Shown here: piece by piece, positions 30,334 through 39,555 of the stretch
How the letters are laid out: every line of letters begins with the position of its first letter
Numbering within the stretch: the first letter of the stretch is position 1
Assembly: GCF_014192645.1 (NCBI RefSeq)
Contig: NZ_JACHYE010000002.1
Location: forward strand, 317,259 to 381,258
From: Herbaspirillum sp. Sphag64
GTDB lineage: Bacteria; Pseudomonadota; Gammaproteobacteria; Burkholderiales; Burkholderiaceae_D
DNA length: 64,000 nt
Direction of reading: 5' to 3'
The notes under the pieces: generated by a model
What the model saw: only the letters and a program-made list of their open reading frames with translations
The model's database searches: none
What the model was told of the DNA's origin: nothing
Program-made: the position numbers and the translations under genes

Positions 30334-31005
30334 TCATTTCCTGCCTTTGCTTCTGACGTTACTACTTAGCTGACTGCTATCTTCATTGCCCTGATTACTG
30401 CCGATCTCTTCCAGACGTACCGCACCGATCCCGCCAAACAACAGATCCGATACCACTGCTGCCATACGCGCATGCGTCAATTCGCCGTCGGGCTTCAACC
30501 ACATGAACATCCAGTTGATCATGCCAAACAACAACATGGTCAAGGGCTTGGCCATCTTGCTGGCATCCAGCTCGGGCCGCACGGCAATCATGGCTTGCGC
30601 CATGGCGTCGACCACTTTGCGCTCGCCGCCGAGAATACGCTGCTGATCGGCTTCGTTCAAAAAGCGCACATCTTCAGTCAAGACGCGGTGTTCGTTCTGC
30701 GCATCCGCATATTCCTCAACAAAGCGCTGCACCATCAGCCGCAGACGCTCTTCCGGTGCCAGTTGCTGACTGCCGACTTCATCGACCAGCGCACACAGAC
30801 GTTCAATGTGGCCTTCGCAGATGTACATCAGCAACTGATATTTATCCGACACATAGTGATACAGCGAGGCCTTGGACAAATCACAGGCCTGCGCCACCTC
30901 ATTCATGGAGGTGCCAGGAAAGCCATTGCGGGCGAACAAGGTGGCAGCCTGCTCAATGATGAGCTCACGCTGGTTGTCAAATCCTGCTGCACGCTTGCGA
31001 GGCAT
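30334..31005 (-). CDS. paaR: TetR family regulator of phenylacetate degradation
   Basis: 223 residues from the ATG at 31005 (MPRKRAAGFDNQRELIIEQA); upstream in-frame codons belong to the promoter side and lack similarity. The TetR helix-turn-helix is TLFARNGFPGTSMNEVAQAC then SKASLYHYVSDKYQLL. The C-terminal ligand-binding part is long and helical. It is divergent from paaY-paaK and upstream of paaZ. A perfect 14-bp palindrome in the shared promoter region is the likely operator. PaaR proteins of this family respond to phenylacetyl-CoA; that ligand is family knowledge. Confidence 0.9.
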   Translation of the reverse strand: MPRKRAAGFDNQRELIIEQAATLFARNGFPGTSMNEVAQACDLSKASLYHYVSDKYQLLMYICEGHIERLCALVDEVGSQQLAPEERLRLMVQRFVEEYADAQNEHRVLTEDVRFLNEADQQRILGGERKVVDAMAQAMIAVRPELDASKMAKPLTMLLFGMINWMFMWLKPDGELTHARMAAVVSDLLFGGIGAVRLEEIGSNQGNEDSSQLSSNVRSKGRK

Positions 31006-31135
31006 AAGCCTGTTCCTTTCAACAATGTCCACAAAGCCGTGATTGTGCCGCAAATCAAGGTCCCTCTTGCTGAAAGAACAGCACATGCTGCCCTGCTTCT
31101 CGCCTCAATAAATCGAAAATTTCTTAAAAACATTA

Positions 31136-31164
31136 TTGACCGACCGGTCGGTTGAAATTATTAT
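31136..31164 (+). promoter_or_regulatory. paa operon promoter with embedded PaaR operator palindrome
   Basis: TTGACC (31136-31141), 17 bases, TATTAT (31159-31164) is a strong sigma-70 match. The perfect palindrome ACCGACCGGTCGGT (31139-31152) overlaps the -35 and spacer, so a bound TetR-type dimer would block RNA polymerase. It lies 89 bases before paaY and 133 bases from the paaR start, so paaR-paaZ on the other strand may share control. Confidence 0.8.
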
Positions 31165-31252
31165 TAATCAAAATACGGTGTCAGGCAAATGATTTTTACG
31201 TTGCGGATATCGACAAAAACACCAGGCAATCTCAACAAGCGAGGAGACCGCT

Positions 31253-31861
31253 GTGCCCTGTTATTCGATCGAAGGTGTGATTCCTGTGGTGGACCCTTCT
31301 GCCTACGTGCATCCCACTGCGGTGTTAATTGGTGATGTGCACGTGGGCCCGGACTGCTACATCGGTCCGGCAGCGTCGTTGCGTGGCGATTTTGGACGTA
31401 TTGTGCTGGAGCGTGGTGCCAACGTGCAGGACACCTGTGTGGTACACGGCTTTCCAGGACATGACACCGTGGTGGAAGAAAACGGCCATATCGGTCACGG
31501 TGCGGTACTGCACAGTTGCATCGTGCGGCGCGACGCGCTGGTCGGCATGAACGCGGTGGTCATGGATGATGCCGAAGTGGGCGAACAGAGTATTGTCGCC
31601 GCCAGCGCCTTCGTCCGGGCAGGCATGCAGATTCCAGCGCGCTCGCTGGTGGCTGGGGTACCGGCCAAGATCCTGCGCGCACTCAGCGAGCAGGAAATTG
31701 TCTGGAAGCGCACCGGTACTGAAACCTATCAAGACCTTACCAAGCGTTGCCTGAGCAGCATGCAAGAGGTGCAACCTTTGGCCGCAGCCGAAGCCAATCG
31801 CCCCAGCCTGAAAGCACCTGCAGTCGAGCCGCTGATCGCGCTGCGACAAGCAACAACCTAA
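31253..31861 (+). CDS. paaY: Phenylacetate pathway thioesterase/hexapeptide protein PaaY
   Basis: 202 residues of left-handed beta-helix (gamma-carbonic-anhydrase-like) repeats, for example [20 protein letters not shown] and [20 protein letters not shown], with metal-binding histidines at VVHGF and GHGAVLH. PaaY hydrolyses blocked or dead-end CoA thioesters in the Paa pathway. It starts with GTG at 31253, seven bases after GAGGAG; no ATG fits better. First gene of the operon; its 3' end lies 29 bases before paaA. Confidence 0.92.
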   Translation: MPCYSIEGVIPVVDPSAYVHPTAVLIGDVHVGPDCYIGPAASLRGDFGRIVLERGANVQDTCVVHGFPGHDTVVEENGHIGHGAVLHSCIVRRDALVGMNAVVMDDAEVGEQSIVAASAFVRAGMQIPARSLVAGVPAKILRALSEQEIVWKRTGTETYQDLTKRCLSSMQEVQPLAAAEANRPSLKAPAVEPLIALRQATT

Positions 31862-31890
31862 CCCAGCAATCCCCTCGCGGAGAACCCATC

Positions 31891-32880
31891 ATGTATGCAC
31901 AACTGGTTGATACCGGCCTCAAGAATGTTCGCTCTGCTGAAGAGATGAGCGAGGAAGAACGCGTATTCCAGGCGCGTATCGATGACGGCATCAAGATCGA
32001 GCCCAAGGACTGGATGCCGGAGGCTTACCGCAAGACGCTGGTACGGCAAATCTCGCAACATGCGCATTCTGAAATCGTTGGTCAACTCCCCGAAGGCAAC
32101 TGGGTCACACGCGCGCCGACGCTGGAGCGCAAGGCGATTTTGCTGGCCAAGATTCAGGATGAGGCAGGTCATGGTCTGTACCTCTACAGCGCCGCCGAAA
32201 CACTGGGTGTCTCGCGTGAGCAATTGCTGGACGATCTGCATGCCGGCAAGGCCAAGTATTCCAGCATCTTCAATTATCCCACCCTGAGCTGGGCGGATAT
32301 GGGTGCCATCGGCTGGCTGGTCGATGGTTCGGCCATCATCAATCAGATTCCTTTGTGCCGCTGCTCTTATGGCCCGTATTCACGCGCCATGATCCGTGTG
32401 TGCAAGGAGGAATCCTTCCATGCGCGTCAGGGCTACGACATCATGATGGCGCTGTGCCGTGGCACTCCTGAGCAAAAGCAGATGGCGCAGGATGCGCTTA
32501 ATCGCTGGTGGTGGCCGTCATTGATGATGTTTGGCCCATCGGACGCGGCCTCGGTCAATAGTGCGCAGTCGGCGCAATGGCGCATCAAGCTGTTTTCCAA
32601 CGATGAATTACGCCAGCGCATGGTCGACCAGACTGTCCCGCAGGCCGAGTATCTGGGACTGACGGTGCCAGACCCTGACCTGAAGTGGAACGCCGAGCGC
32701 GGTCACTACGATTTTGGCGAGATCGACTGGAACGAGTTCAACAATGTCTTGCGCGGCAATGGCCCCTGCAACCGCGAGCGGTTACAAACCCGCAAGCAGG
32801 CTTACGAGGATGGTGCCTGGTTCCGCGATGCCTTGCAGGCCCATGCCGACAAGCAAAAACGCACGGCCAAGGCAGCCTGA
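31891..32880 (+). CDS. paaA: Phenylacetyl-CoA epoxidase catalytic subunit
   Basis: 329 residues from the ATG at 31891 ([20 protein letters not shown]), after CGGAG; the frame is open further upstream inside paaY, but this is the family start. Di-iron ligand motifs are [13 protein letters not shown] and [12 protein letters not shown] (two ExxH). Forms the oxygenase with PaaC that converts phenylacetyl-CoA to its 1,2-epoxide. Confidence 0.97.
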   Translation: MYAQLVDTGLKNVRSAEEMSEEERVFQARIDDGIKIEPKDWMPEAYRKTLVRQISQHAHSEIVGQLPEGNWVTRAPTLERKAILLAKIQDEAGHGLYLYSAAETLGVSREQLLDDLHAGKAKYSSIFNYPTLSWADMGAIGWLVDGSAIINQIPLCRCSYGPYSRAMIRVCKEESFHARQGYDIMMALCRGTPEQKQMAQDALNRWWWPSLMMFGPSDAASVNSAQSAQWRIKLFSNDELRQRMVDQTVPQAEYLGLTVPDPDLKWNAERGHYDFGEIDWNEFNNVLRGNGPCNRERLQTRKQAYEDGAWFRDALQAHADKQKRTAKAA

Positions 32881-32917
32881 ATACAGCGCCCCAACATCAC
32901 ATCGCAAAGGAAAGATC

Positions 32918-33202
32918 ATGAGTAAAGAATGGCCGCTCTGGGAAGTGTTCATCCGCAGCCAGCATGGGCTGGCGCACAAGCACGTCGGTAGTCTGCATGC
33001 GCCGGATGCCGAGATGGCAATCAACAATGCCCGTGACGTCTATACCCGTCGCAATGAAGGCGTCGGTATCTGGGTCGTGCGCGCCGCCGATATCGTCTCC
33101 AGCAGCCCCGGCGACAAGAGCGCCTTGTTTGACCCTGCCAACAGCAAGGTCTACCGCCATCCGACGTTCTTCCCGATGCCGGAAGAACTGAAGAATCTGT
33201 AA
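32918..33202 (+). CDS. paaB: Phenylacetyl-CoA epoxidase subunit PaaB
   Basis: 94 residues from the ATG at 32918 after AAAGGAAA. Small structural subunit that bridges PaaAC and the reductase PaaE. The family pattern WPLWEVFIRSQHGLAHKHVG and NARDVYTRRNEGVGIWVV is complete. Its stop overlaps an ATG at 33202, which is not taken as the paaC start. Confidence 0.96.
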   Translation: MSKEWPLWEVFIRSQHGLAHKHVGSLHAPDAEMAINNARDVYTRRNEGVGIWVVRAADIVSSSPGDKSALFDPANSKVYRHPTFFPMPEELKNL

Positions 33203-33234
33203 TGCCATTTGATCGCTGTCGTCAGGAAAACATC

Positions 33235-34014
33235 ATGTCTGCACCTTCTGCACCGTCTACCCATTCCGCTACCGCAAGCTACGTACGCCGGCTCGGCGAC
33301 AATGCGCTGATCCTCAGTCAACGTCTGAGCGAATGGTGCGGTAAAGGCCCGGCGCTGGAAGAGGATATGGCGCTCACCAATGTGGCACTGGATCTGATCG
33401 GTCAAGCCCGGTTATGGCTGTCATATGCGGCTGAACTGGAAGGCACTGGCCGCACCGAGGATCAACTGGCTTTTCTGCGCGATGCGCATCAGTTCCACAA
33501 TCTGCTGCTGGTGGAACAACCCAATGGCAACTATGCCAACACGCTGGTGCGTCAGTTTTTCTTTGATGTCGGGCATTACTTCCAGCTCAACGCGTTGAGC
33601 CAGTCCACCAATCCACGCATTGCCGAGATTGCGCAAAAGTCGCTCAAGGAAGTCACCTATCACGTGCGCCGCAGCAGCGATTTGATCGTGCGTCTGGGCG
33701 ATGGCACGGAACTCAGTCACCGTATGCTGCAGCAGGCAGTCGATCATTTATGGATGTATACCGGCGAAATGTTCAGTGGCGATGCGATTGATGTTGCTGT
33801 CGCAACCGATGGGACTGGCGTCGCACCCGAATCGCTGCGTGAGCAGTGGATGCAGCATGTGGCTGAAATTCTGCAGGCAGGCACCTTGCAGATGCCTGCC
33901 GCTGATGCCTGGATGCAAAGTGGAGGCAAGCAAGGTCGCCACAGTGAACATCTTGGCTACCTGCTGGCAGAGATGCAGTTTCTGCAACGTGCCTATCCCG
34001 GAGCGAAATGGTGA
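33235..34014 (+). CDS. paaC: Phenylacetyl-CoA epoxidase subunit PaaC
   Basis: 259 residues. I chose the ATG at 33235 (MSAPSAPSTHSATASYVRRL), which has AGGA seven bases upstream, over the TAATG overlap at 33202, which has no ribosome site. It is a degenerate ferritin-like partner of PaaA that has lost most di-iron ligands, as usual in the family (LGDNALILSQRLSEWCGKGP; DLIGQARLWLSYAAELEG). Its end overlaps paaD. Confidence 0.95.
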   Translation: MSAPSAPSTHSATASYVRRLGDNALILSQRLSEWCGKGPALEEDMALTNVALDLIGQARLWLSYAAELEGTGRTEDQLAFLRDAHQFHNLLLVEQPNGNYANTLVRQFFFDVGHYFQLNALSQSTNPRIAEIAQKSLKEVTYHVRRSSDLIVRLGDGTELSHRMLQQAVDHLWMYTGEMFSGDAIDVAVATDGTGVAPESLREQWMQHVAEILQAGTLQMPAADAWMQSGGKQGRHSEHLGYLLAEMQFLQRAYPGAKW

Positions 34015-34538
34015 ACACCCACACTGACGCAGACACCAACGGCTTACAGGCGCAAATCTGGCAATGGCTGGAACAGGTGCCGGACCCGGAAATCCCGGTC
34101 ATCTCGGTGGTTGATCTGGGCATCGTCCGTGCCGTGGAAGTGCAAGAGGATCAAGCTGCCTGCAAGGTGGTGATCACCCCGACCTATTCCGGCTGCCCGG
34201 CCATGAAGGTGATCGCCACCGACATCGTCGCAGTGCTGCAGCAACATGGCGTCGCTGAGGTGCAGATCGAAACCCGGTTATCACCGGCCTGGAGTACCGA
34301 CTGGATGAGCGAAAACGGCCGTGCGCAGCTAAAAAATTACGGGATTGCGCCACCGGCACAGCAGGTCGTTGATATCAGTAGCATCAGCCGCTTGCATCAG
34401 CGTGCGCCACTAGTGGCCTGCCCACGCTGCGGCTCGCCAAGTACCGTCTGCATCAGCCAGTTTGGTTCGACCTCCTGCAAGTCACTGTATCAATGCAAGG
34501 ACTGTCTGGAACCGTTCGATTATTTCAAGGCACATTGA
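34008..34538 (+). CDS. paaD: PaaD, Fe-S maturation factor of phenylacetyl-CoA epoxidase
   Basis: 176 residues. The N-terminal DUF59/MIP18 domain has VPDPEIPVISVVDLGIV and TYSGCPAMKVI. The C-terminal zinc-ribbon-like part has CPRCG and CKSLYQCKDC. It is thought to help assemble the Fe-S or di-iron centre of the epoxidase. It starts at 34008 ATG, or three bases later at a GTG; both overlap the paaC stop. Confidence 0.93.
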   Translation: MVNTHTDADTNGLQAQIWQWLEQVPDPEIPVISVVDLGIVRAVEVQEDQAACKVVITPTYSGCPAMKVIATDIVAVLQQHGVAEVQIETRLSPAWSTDWMSENGRAQLKNYGIAPPAQQVVDISSISRLHQRAPLVACPRCGSPSTVCISQFGSTSCKSLYQCKDCLEPFDYFKAH

Positions 34539-34564
34539 GCTTCCTGAACTCAGGTAAAAACATC

Positions 34565-35638
34565 ATGAGCAAATTCTATCCACTGACCGTTGGCAAGGTG
34601 AAGCAGGAAACCCGCGACACCATCGTCGTCACCTTTGAAGTACCGGATGACCTGAAGGAGACTTTTCATTACCAGCAGGGGCAGCATCTGACACTGCGTG
34701 CCGACATCAACGGTGAAGATCTGCGGCGTTCCTATTCGATCTGCTCGGCAGTGCAAGACCAGCAATTGCGGGTTGCCATCAAGCGCACCCCGGGAGGCGT
34801 ATTTTCGACCTGGGCCAATGACACGCTCAAGCCCGGTCAGTCGCTGCAGGTGATGCCACCGATGGGTCACTTCAACCTGCCGCTGTCACCGACCAACGAA
34901 AAACATTACCTGGGATTTGCTGCCGGTAGCGGCATCACACCGATGCTGTCGATCATCAAGACCACCCTGCTGACCGAACCCCATAGCCGCTTCACGCTGG
35001 TGTATGGCAACCGCGCCTCGTCATCGGTGATTTTCAAGGAAGAGCTGACCGATCTGAAGGATATCTATCTGGAACGTCTCAACATCGTCTATGTGATGAG
35101 TCGCGAACAGCAGGATGTGGAGCTGTTCAATGGCCGCATTACGGCAGAAAAGTGTGAACAGTTCTTCCGCTCCTGGATTCCACTCAATGATGTTGACGCG
35201 GCCTTCCTGTGCGGCCCGGAAGAGATGATTCAAGCCGTCAGTGGCGCACTGCAACACCATGGTATGGACAAGGGCAATATCAAGGTTGAACTGTTTGCCG
35301 CCAGCATTCCCAAGCACAAGAGCAATGCGCAGCGACCCGTGGTTGGTGCACAGGAGTGTGAAGTCACGGTGGTCATCGATGGTAATCACACCGTCTTCAC
35401 CATGGTCAAGGAAAAGGAGTCGCTGCTGGACGCCGGGCTCAGACATGGCATCGACATGCGCTACTCCTGCAAGGGCGGCGTGTGTGCGACCTGCCGTTGC
35501 AAAGTCGTGCAAGGCAAGGTGGATATGGATGCCAACTATGCGCTGGAAGACTACGAAATTGCCCGCGGCTTTGTGCTGAGCTGCCAAAGCTTCCCGGTAA
35601 CCGATAACCTGTTGATCGACTTCGATCAGGACAATTGA
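34565..35638 (+). CDS. paaE: Phenylacetyl-CoA epoxidase reductase subunit
   Basis: 357 residues from the ATG at 34565 (MSKFYPLTVGKVKQETRDT). FAD-binding motif RRSYSICS, NADPH-binding GFAAGSGITPMLSII, and a C-terminal plant-type 2Fe-2S ferredoxin with CKGGVCATCRCKVVQG and a last Cys in LSCQSF. It passes electrons from NADPH to PaaA. Longer open frames into paaD lack family similarity. Confidence 0.96.
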   Translation: MSKFYPLTVGKVKQETRDTIVVTFEVPDDLKETFHYQQGQHLTLRADINGEDLRRSYSICSAVQDQQLRVAIKRTPGGVFSTWANDTLKPGQSLQVMPPMGHFNLPLSPTNEKHYLGFAAGSGITPMLSIIKTTLLTEPHSRFTLVYGNRASSSVIFKEELTDLKDIYLERLNIVYVMSREQQDVELFNGRITAEKCEQFFRSWIPLNDVDAAFLCGPEEMIQAVSGALQHHGMDKGNIKVELFAASIPKHKSNAQRPVVGAQECEVTVVIDGNHTVFTMVKEKESLLDAGLRHGIDMRYSCKGGVCATCRCKVVQGKVDMDANYALEDYEIARGFVLSCQSFPVTDNLLIDFDQDN

Positions 35639-35653
35639 ACTCAAGGACCACTC

Positions 35654-36445
35654 ATGCACTACGAATCCATCCTGTTCGAGAACACCGACGGTGTCGCCGT
35701 CATTACCCTGAATCGTCCGGACAAGCTCAACAGCTTCACCGTCGCCATGCATCTGGAGTTGCGTGATGCACTGGAACGCATCAAGGCTGACAGCAGCGTG
35801 CGGGTGTTGTTGCTGACCGGTGCCGGACGTGGCTTTTGCGCCGGTCAGGACTTGTCGGACCGGGCCGTCAAACCGGGCGATCAGGCAGTTGATCTGGGTG
35901 AATCGATCGACAAATATTACGGCCCGCTGGTGCAGTCGCTGCGGGCATTACCGTTCCCGGTGATCTGTGCGGTCAATGGTGTGGCTGCTGGGGCCGGTGC
36001 CAATATTCCGCTCGCGTGCGATATCGTGCTGGCGGCACGCTCGGCCAGCTTTGTCGAAGTGTTCTGCAAGCTCGGGTTGTTGCCAGATACCGGTGGCACC
36101 TATTTCCTGCCACGTCTGCTGGGTACGGCACGCGCGATGGGACTGGCGATGCTAGGCAACAAGCTCAGCGCCGAGCAGGCCGAACAATGGGGGTTAATCT
36201 GGAAGTGTGTGGATGATGATCAGTTGCAAAGCGAAGCACGCGCCATGGCCCAGCATTTTGCACAGGCGCCGACGCTGGGACTGGCGCATACCAAGGCAGC
36301 AATTTACGCCAGCCCGGCCAATACGCTGACACAGCAATTGCAGCTGGAGCGCGACAGCATGCGCACGCTCGGCAATAGTCACGATTACAAGGAGGGTGTG
36401 GCAGCGTTTCTGGAAAAGCGCGCCCCACTGTTCAAGGGTCACTAA
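35654..36445 (+). CDS. paaG: Ring-1,2-epoxyphenylacetyl-CoA isomerase
   Basis: 263-residue crotonase-fold enzyme that isomerises the epoxide to oxepin-CoA. The oxyanion-hole regions are AGRGFCAGQDLSDRA and GVAAGAGANIPLACDIVLAA; the acidic region CKLGLLPDTGGTYFLPR is typical of PaaG. It starts 15 bases after paaE. A MITE-like inverted-repeat element begins directly at its stop codon. Confidence 0.94.
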   Translation: MHYESILFENTDGVAVITLNRPDKLNSFTVAMHLELRDALERIKADSSVRVLLLTGAGRGFCAGQDLSDRAVKPGDQAVDLGESIDKYYGPLVQSLRALPFPVICAVNGVAAGAGANIPLACDIVLAARSASFVEVFCKLGLLPDTGGTYFLPRLLGTARAMGLAMLGNKLSAEQAEQWGLIWKCVDDDQLQSEARAMAQHFAQAPTLGLAHTKAAIYASPANTLTQQLQLERDSMRTLGNSHDYKEGVAAFLEKRAPLFKGH

Positions 36446-36548
36446 GAGGCTGCTGCGAAATTACTGTGGCTAGGCGCGGTGACGCAGACTGTACGACTAG
36501 TACGGCAAGGAGCCGCAACAACGCTACGATAATTTCGTAACAGCCTCT
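36445..36548. mobile_element. MITE-like inverted-repeat element between paaG and paaI
   Basis: About 104 bases with near-perfect 19-bp terminal inverted repeats: AGAGGCTGCTGCGAAATTA (36445-36463) versus TAATTTCGTAACAGCCTCT (36530-36548); two mismatches. The interior (GTACGACTAGTACGGCAAGG) has no coding frame. TA is found beside both ends. The size, TIRs and intergenic position fit a non-autonomous element. No transposase is nearby. Confidence 0.65.
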
Positions 36549-36589
36549 AAAACGCATTTTCTGCCATTCTTCCAATGGAGACGTCCTTC

Positions 36590-37066
36590 ATGTCTGAGCA
36601 CCACACCGCAACACCCGAGCAGGCCCAGGCGCTAGCCAATGCTACCGCCAAGGCCATGTATGCGCGCGACAATGCAACGCAATCGCTGGGCATGAAGATT
36701 CACGCAGTCGGCCCCGGCTATGCACGCTTGTCGATGCTGGTGCGTTCGGACATGCTCAATGGTCACGCCTCCTGCCACGGCGGTTTTATCTTTGCACTGG
36801 CCGACAGCACCTTTGCCTTTGCCTGCAACAGTCGCAATCAAGCCACGGTTGCTTCAGGTTGCAGTATCGAGTATCTGGCACCGGGCGCCGTCAATGACAT
36901 CCTCATCGCCGAAGCGACTGAACAGTCACTGGGTGGACGGACCGGCGTCTACGACATTACCGTCACCAATCAGAATGGCACGCGGATTGCGCTGTTCCGT
37001 GGCAAGTCCTATCGCCTCAATGGCGAGGTCATCGCCGGACTTGATGCCGCTGCTGCGCGACGCTAG
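36590..37066 (+). CDS. paaI: Hydroxyphenylacetyl-CoA thioesterase PaaI
   Basis: 158-residue hotdog-fold thioesterase that rescues stalled CoA intermediates. Conserved NGHASCHGGFIFALADSTFA with the helix-starting HGG. The ATG at 36590 (MSEHHTATPEQAQALA) follows GGAG with a 9-base gap; the ATG at 36575 lies before that site. It is separated from paaG by the MITE-like element, which may reduce its co-expression. Confidence 0.93.
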   Translation: MSEHHTATPEQAQALANATAKAMYARDNATQSLGMKIHAVGPGYARLSMLVRSDMLNGHASCHGGFIFALADSTFAFACNSRNQATVASGCSIEYLAPGAVNDILIAEATEQSLGGRTGVYDITVTNQNGTRIALFRGKSYRLNGEVIAGLDAAAARR

Positions 37067-37135
37067 CGGCGATTCAGATACCCGCACAAACCATTACGCA
37101 TAAAAATAGCCATAAGCCACAATACGGAGACCATC

Positions 37136-38455
37136 ATGCCCCAACGTATTCCTCAACCCGGCGACCTCGACGCCATCGAAACCGCCAGCAAGGATGAACT
37201 GCAGGCCTTGCAGCTGCAACGTCTGAAGTGGTCGCTCAAGCATGCGTACGACAATGTGCCACATTACCGCGCCGCCTTTGATGCGGCGGGTGTGCACCCC
37301 GAAGACCTGAAAACGCTGGCCGATCTGGCGCGCTTTCCCTTTACCGGCAAGAAAGATCTGCGCGAGAACTATCCCTTCAACATGTTCGCGGTGCCACGCG
37401 AGCAGGTAGTCCGCATCCATGCCTCCAGTGGCACTACCGGCAAGCCGACCGTAGTGGGCTATACCCAGAACGACATCAATATGTGGGCTGATGTGGTAGC
37501 CCGCTCGATCCGCGCTGCCGGTGGCCGACGGGGTGACATCATTCAGGTGTCGTATGGCTACGGCTTGTTTACCGGTGGACTCGGTGCGCACTACGGTGCC
37601 GAGCGACTCGGTTGTACCGTGATCCCGATGTCGGGTGGTCAAACCGAAAAACAGGTACAGCTGATTCAGGATTTCAAACCTAGCATCATCATGGTGACGC
37701 CTTCCTACATGCTCAATATCGTTGAGGAATTTCAGCGCCAGGGGCTCGATGCCGCCGATAGCTCGCTGCAGGTGGGAATCTTTGGTGCCGAACCGTGGAC
37801 CGATGCCATGCGCGCTGAAATCCAGGCGCGTGCCGGGATTGATGCGGTCGATATTTATGGTCTGTCGGAAGTGATCGGGCCGGGCGTGGCCAGTGAATGC
37901 ATCGAGAGCAAGGATGGTCCTGTGATCTGGGAAGATCACTTCTACCCCGAAATCATCGATCCGGAGTCTGGTGAGGTTTTGCCCGATGGCAGCGATGGCG
38001 AACTGGTATTTACCTCACTGACCAAGGAAGCCTTGCCCATCATCCGCTATCGCACCCGTGATCTGACCCGGCTGTTGCCACCGACTTCACGGGCGATGCG
38101 TCGTATCGGCAAAATCACTGGTCGCTCGGACGACATGCTGATCATTCGCGGGGTCAACGTGTTCCCGACCCAGATCGAAGAACTGGTATTGAAGATGCCC
38201 AAACTGGCACCGCAATATCAACTGGTACTGGGTCGCAACGGTCATCTCGATTCGCTTGGCGTCACCGTCGAGCTGCGTCCTGAAGTGCCCTATTCCAGCA
38301 GTGAAGCCGAAGCGCTGGCGCATGAATTGCAGCACCATATCAAAACCTATGTCGGGGTCACCACCATCGTTGATGTGGTCGCCAGTGGCAAGATTGAACG
38401 CTCTGCCGTCGGTAAGGCACGCCGGGTGGTAGATCAGCGGCCAAAGCTGGTGTGA
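37136..38455 (+). CDS. paaK: Phenylacetate-CoA ligase
   Basis: 439 residues. Activates phenylacetate to phenylacetyl-CoA with ATP. The P-loop-like HASSGTTGKPTVVGYT and YGLSEVIGPGVASEC plus the hinge GRSDDMLIIRGVNVFPTQIE mark the ANL ligase family and the PaaK type. The N-terminus (MPQRIPQPGDLDAIETAS) is normal. Starts 69 bases after paaI and is the last gene of the operon. paaF, paaH and paaJ for beta-oxidation are not in the window. Confidence 0.96.
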   Translation: MPQRIPQPGDLDAIETASKDELQALQLQRLKWSLKHAYDNVPHYRAAFDAAGVHPEDLKTLADLARFPFTGKKDLRENYPFNMFAVPREQVVRIHASSGTTGKPTVVGYTQNDINMWADVVARSIRAAGGRRGDIIQVSYGYGLFTGGLGAHYGAERLGCTVIPMSGGQTEKQVQLIQDFKPSIIMVTPSYMLNIVEEFQRQGLDAADSSLQVGIFGAEPWTDAMRAEIQARAGIDAVDIYGLSEVIGPGVASECIESKDGPVIWEDHFYPEIIDPESGEVLPDGSDGELVFTSLTKEALPIIRYRTRDLTRLLPPTSRAMRRIGKITGRSDDMLIIRGVNVFPTQIEELVLKMPKLAPQYQLVLGRNGHLDSLGVTVELRPEVPYSSSEAEALAHELQHHIKTYVGVTTIVDVVASGKIERSAVGKARRVVDQRPKLV

Positions 38456-38488
38456 ATGTGAGTAGGACGTTGTCGACGCGGCTGGAAA

Positions 38489-39376
38489 TCACATGGGGCT
38501 GAGCAATTCTGCCAGCCAGTCGACAAATACCCGCACCCGGGGTGAGAGGTGCCGGTTATGCGCATACACGATCGCCACCGGCAACGGCGGTGGTTGATAG
38601 TCGGGCAATACCTCTTCCAGCACACCACGCTTGAGTAACTCTTCAATCCCATAACGTGGCACCTGTACCAGCCCCAAGCCCGCCAGACAGCAGGCCATAT
38701 AGGCTTCTGAACTGGCAACCGAGACCTTGCCGGGCAATTTCAGCGTGCGCAACTCACCACCTTGCACATACTCCCACGGCAAGTCTCGCCCGGTGCGGCT
38801 GGAAAAAAAATTGATCATGTGGTGTCGGGCCAGATCGTCAAGCGACTGCGGTCGGCCATGCTGCTGCAAATACGCGGCCGAGGCACAGGTGATCTGCTCC
38901 AAGACAGCGATCTGGCGTGCGATCAGTGTCGAATCAGCCAACTGTCCAACGCGCACCACGCAATCCACACCCTCCCCGACCAGATCGACAAAGCGATCGC
39001 TGGCGTTGAGCTTGACGCGGATCTCAGGATAACGTGTAAAGAAGGCTGGCAGGGCAGGGATCACAGTTTGATGCGCCATTCGCTCAGGCAGGTCAACGCG
39101 CACCACACCCTGTGGCTGCTCACAATCAAACAGATTTTCGACATCCTGAAATTCAGCCAGCAGGCGCTGGCACCGCTCCAGATAGACCAGACCGTCATCG
39201 GTGAGCGAGACCTTGCGCGTGGTTCGTTGCAGCAGCCGCACGCCGACCCGCTTTTCCAGCGTCTGAATGGCGTTGGTTACGGTGGCCGGTGGCAAGCCCA
39301 ACTGCTCCGCCGCCTTGCTGAAACTTCCCCGCTCTGCGACCCGCACAAAGACTTCCATTGCCTGTAGACGGTCCAT
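38489..39376 (-). CDS. LysR family transcriptional regulator
   Basis: 295 residues. The N-terminal winged helix is MDRLQAMEVFVRVAERGSFS, then AAEQLGLPPATVTNAIQTLE. The C-terminal substrate-binding domain is of the CrgA/AaeR-like type. It converges on paaK with 33 bases between stops. No divergent target gene is adjacent. An AT-rich inverted repeat 24 bases upstream of its start may be an autoregulatory site. Targets are unknown. Confidence 0.9.
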   Translation of the reverse strand: MDRLQAMEVFVRVAERGSFSKAAEQLGLPPATVTNAIQTLEKRVGVRLLQRTTRKVSLTDDGLVYLERCQRLLAEFQDVENLFDCEQPQGVVRVDLPERMAHQTVIPALPAFFTRYPEIRVKLNASDRFVDLVGEGVDCVVRVGQLADSTLIARQIAVLEQITCASAAYLQQHGRPQSLDDLARHHMINFFSSRTGRDLPWEYVQGGELRTLKLPGKVSVASSEAYMACCLAGLGLVQVPRYGIEELLKRGVLEEVLPDYQPPPLPVAIVYAHNRHLSPRVRVFVDWLAELLSPM

Positions 39377-39399
39377 ATTAATAATTATTTTTTTTCGAA

Positions 39400-39429
39400 T
39401 GAATAAAACATTTTATCGTTATTTATTCA
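39400..39429 (-). promoter_or_regulatory. AT-rich inverted repeat upstream of the LysR gene
   Basis: TGAATAAA (39400-39407) and TTTATTCA (39422-39429), 14 bases apart, in a strongly AT-rich stretch just before the LysR start. A plausible binding site, unproven. Confidence 0.35.
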
Positions 39430-39555
39430 AAAAACGCTTTAGCAATCATGCTTTTCATATCTGGTCATTCTCAGCATGGTTAAGCCACGGCAGAAACTCC
39501 GCTCCCGCCCTTTGAACCTGAAACCACAATGCGACAGGAAACCAGTGCGGGCTGT

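Noticed and set aside
37094..37939. 281-codon frame antisense to paaK
   Set aside because: Lies entirely opposite a conserved ligase, with no family similarity.
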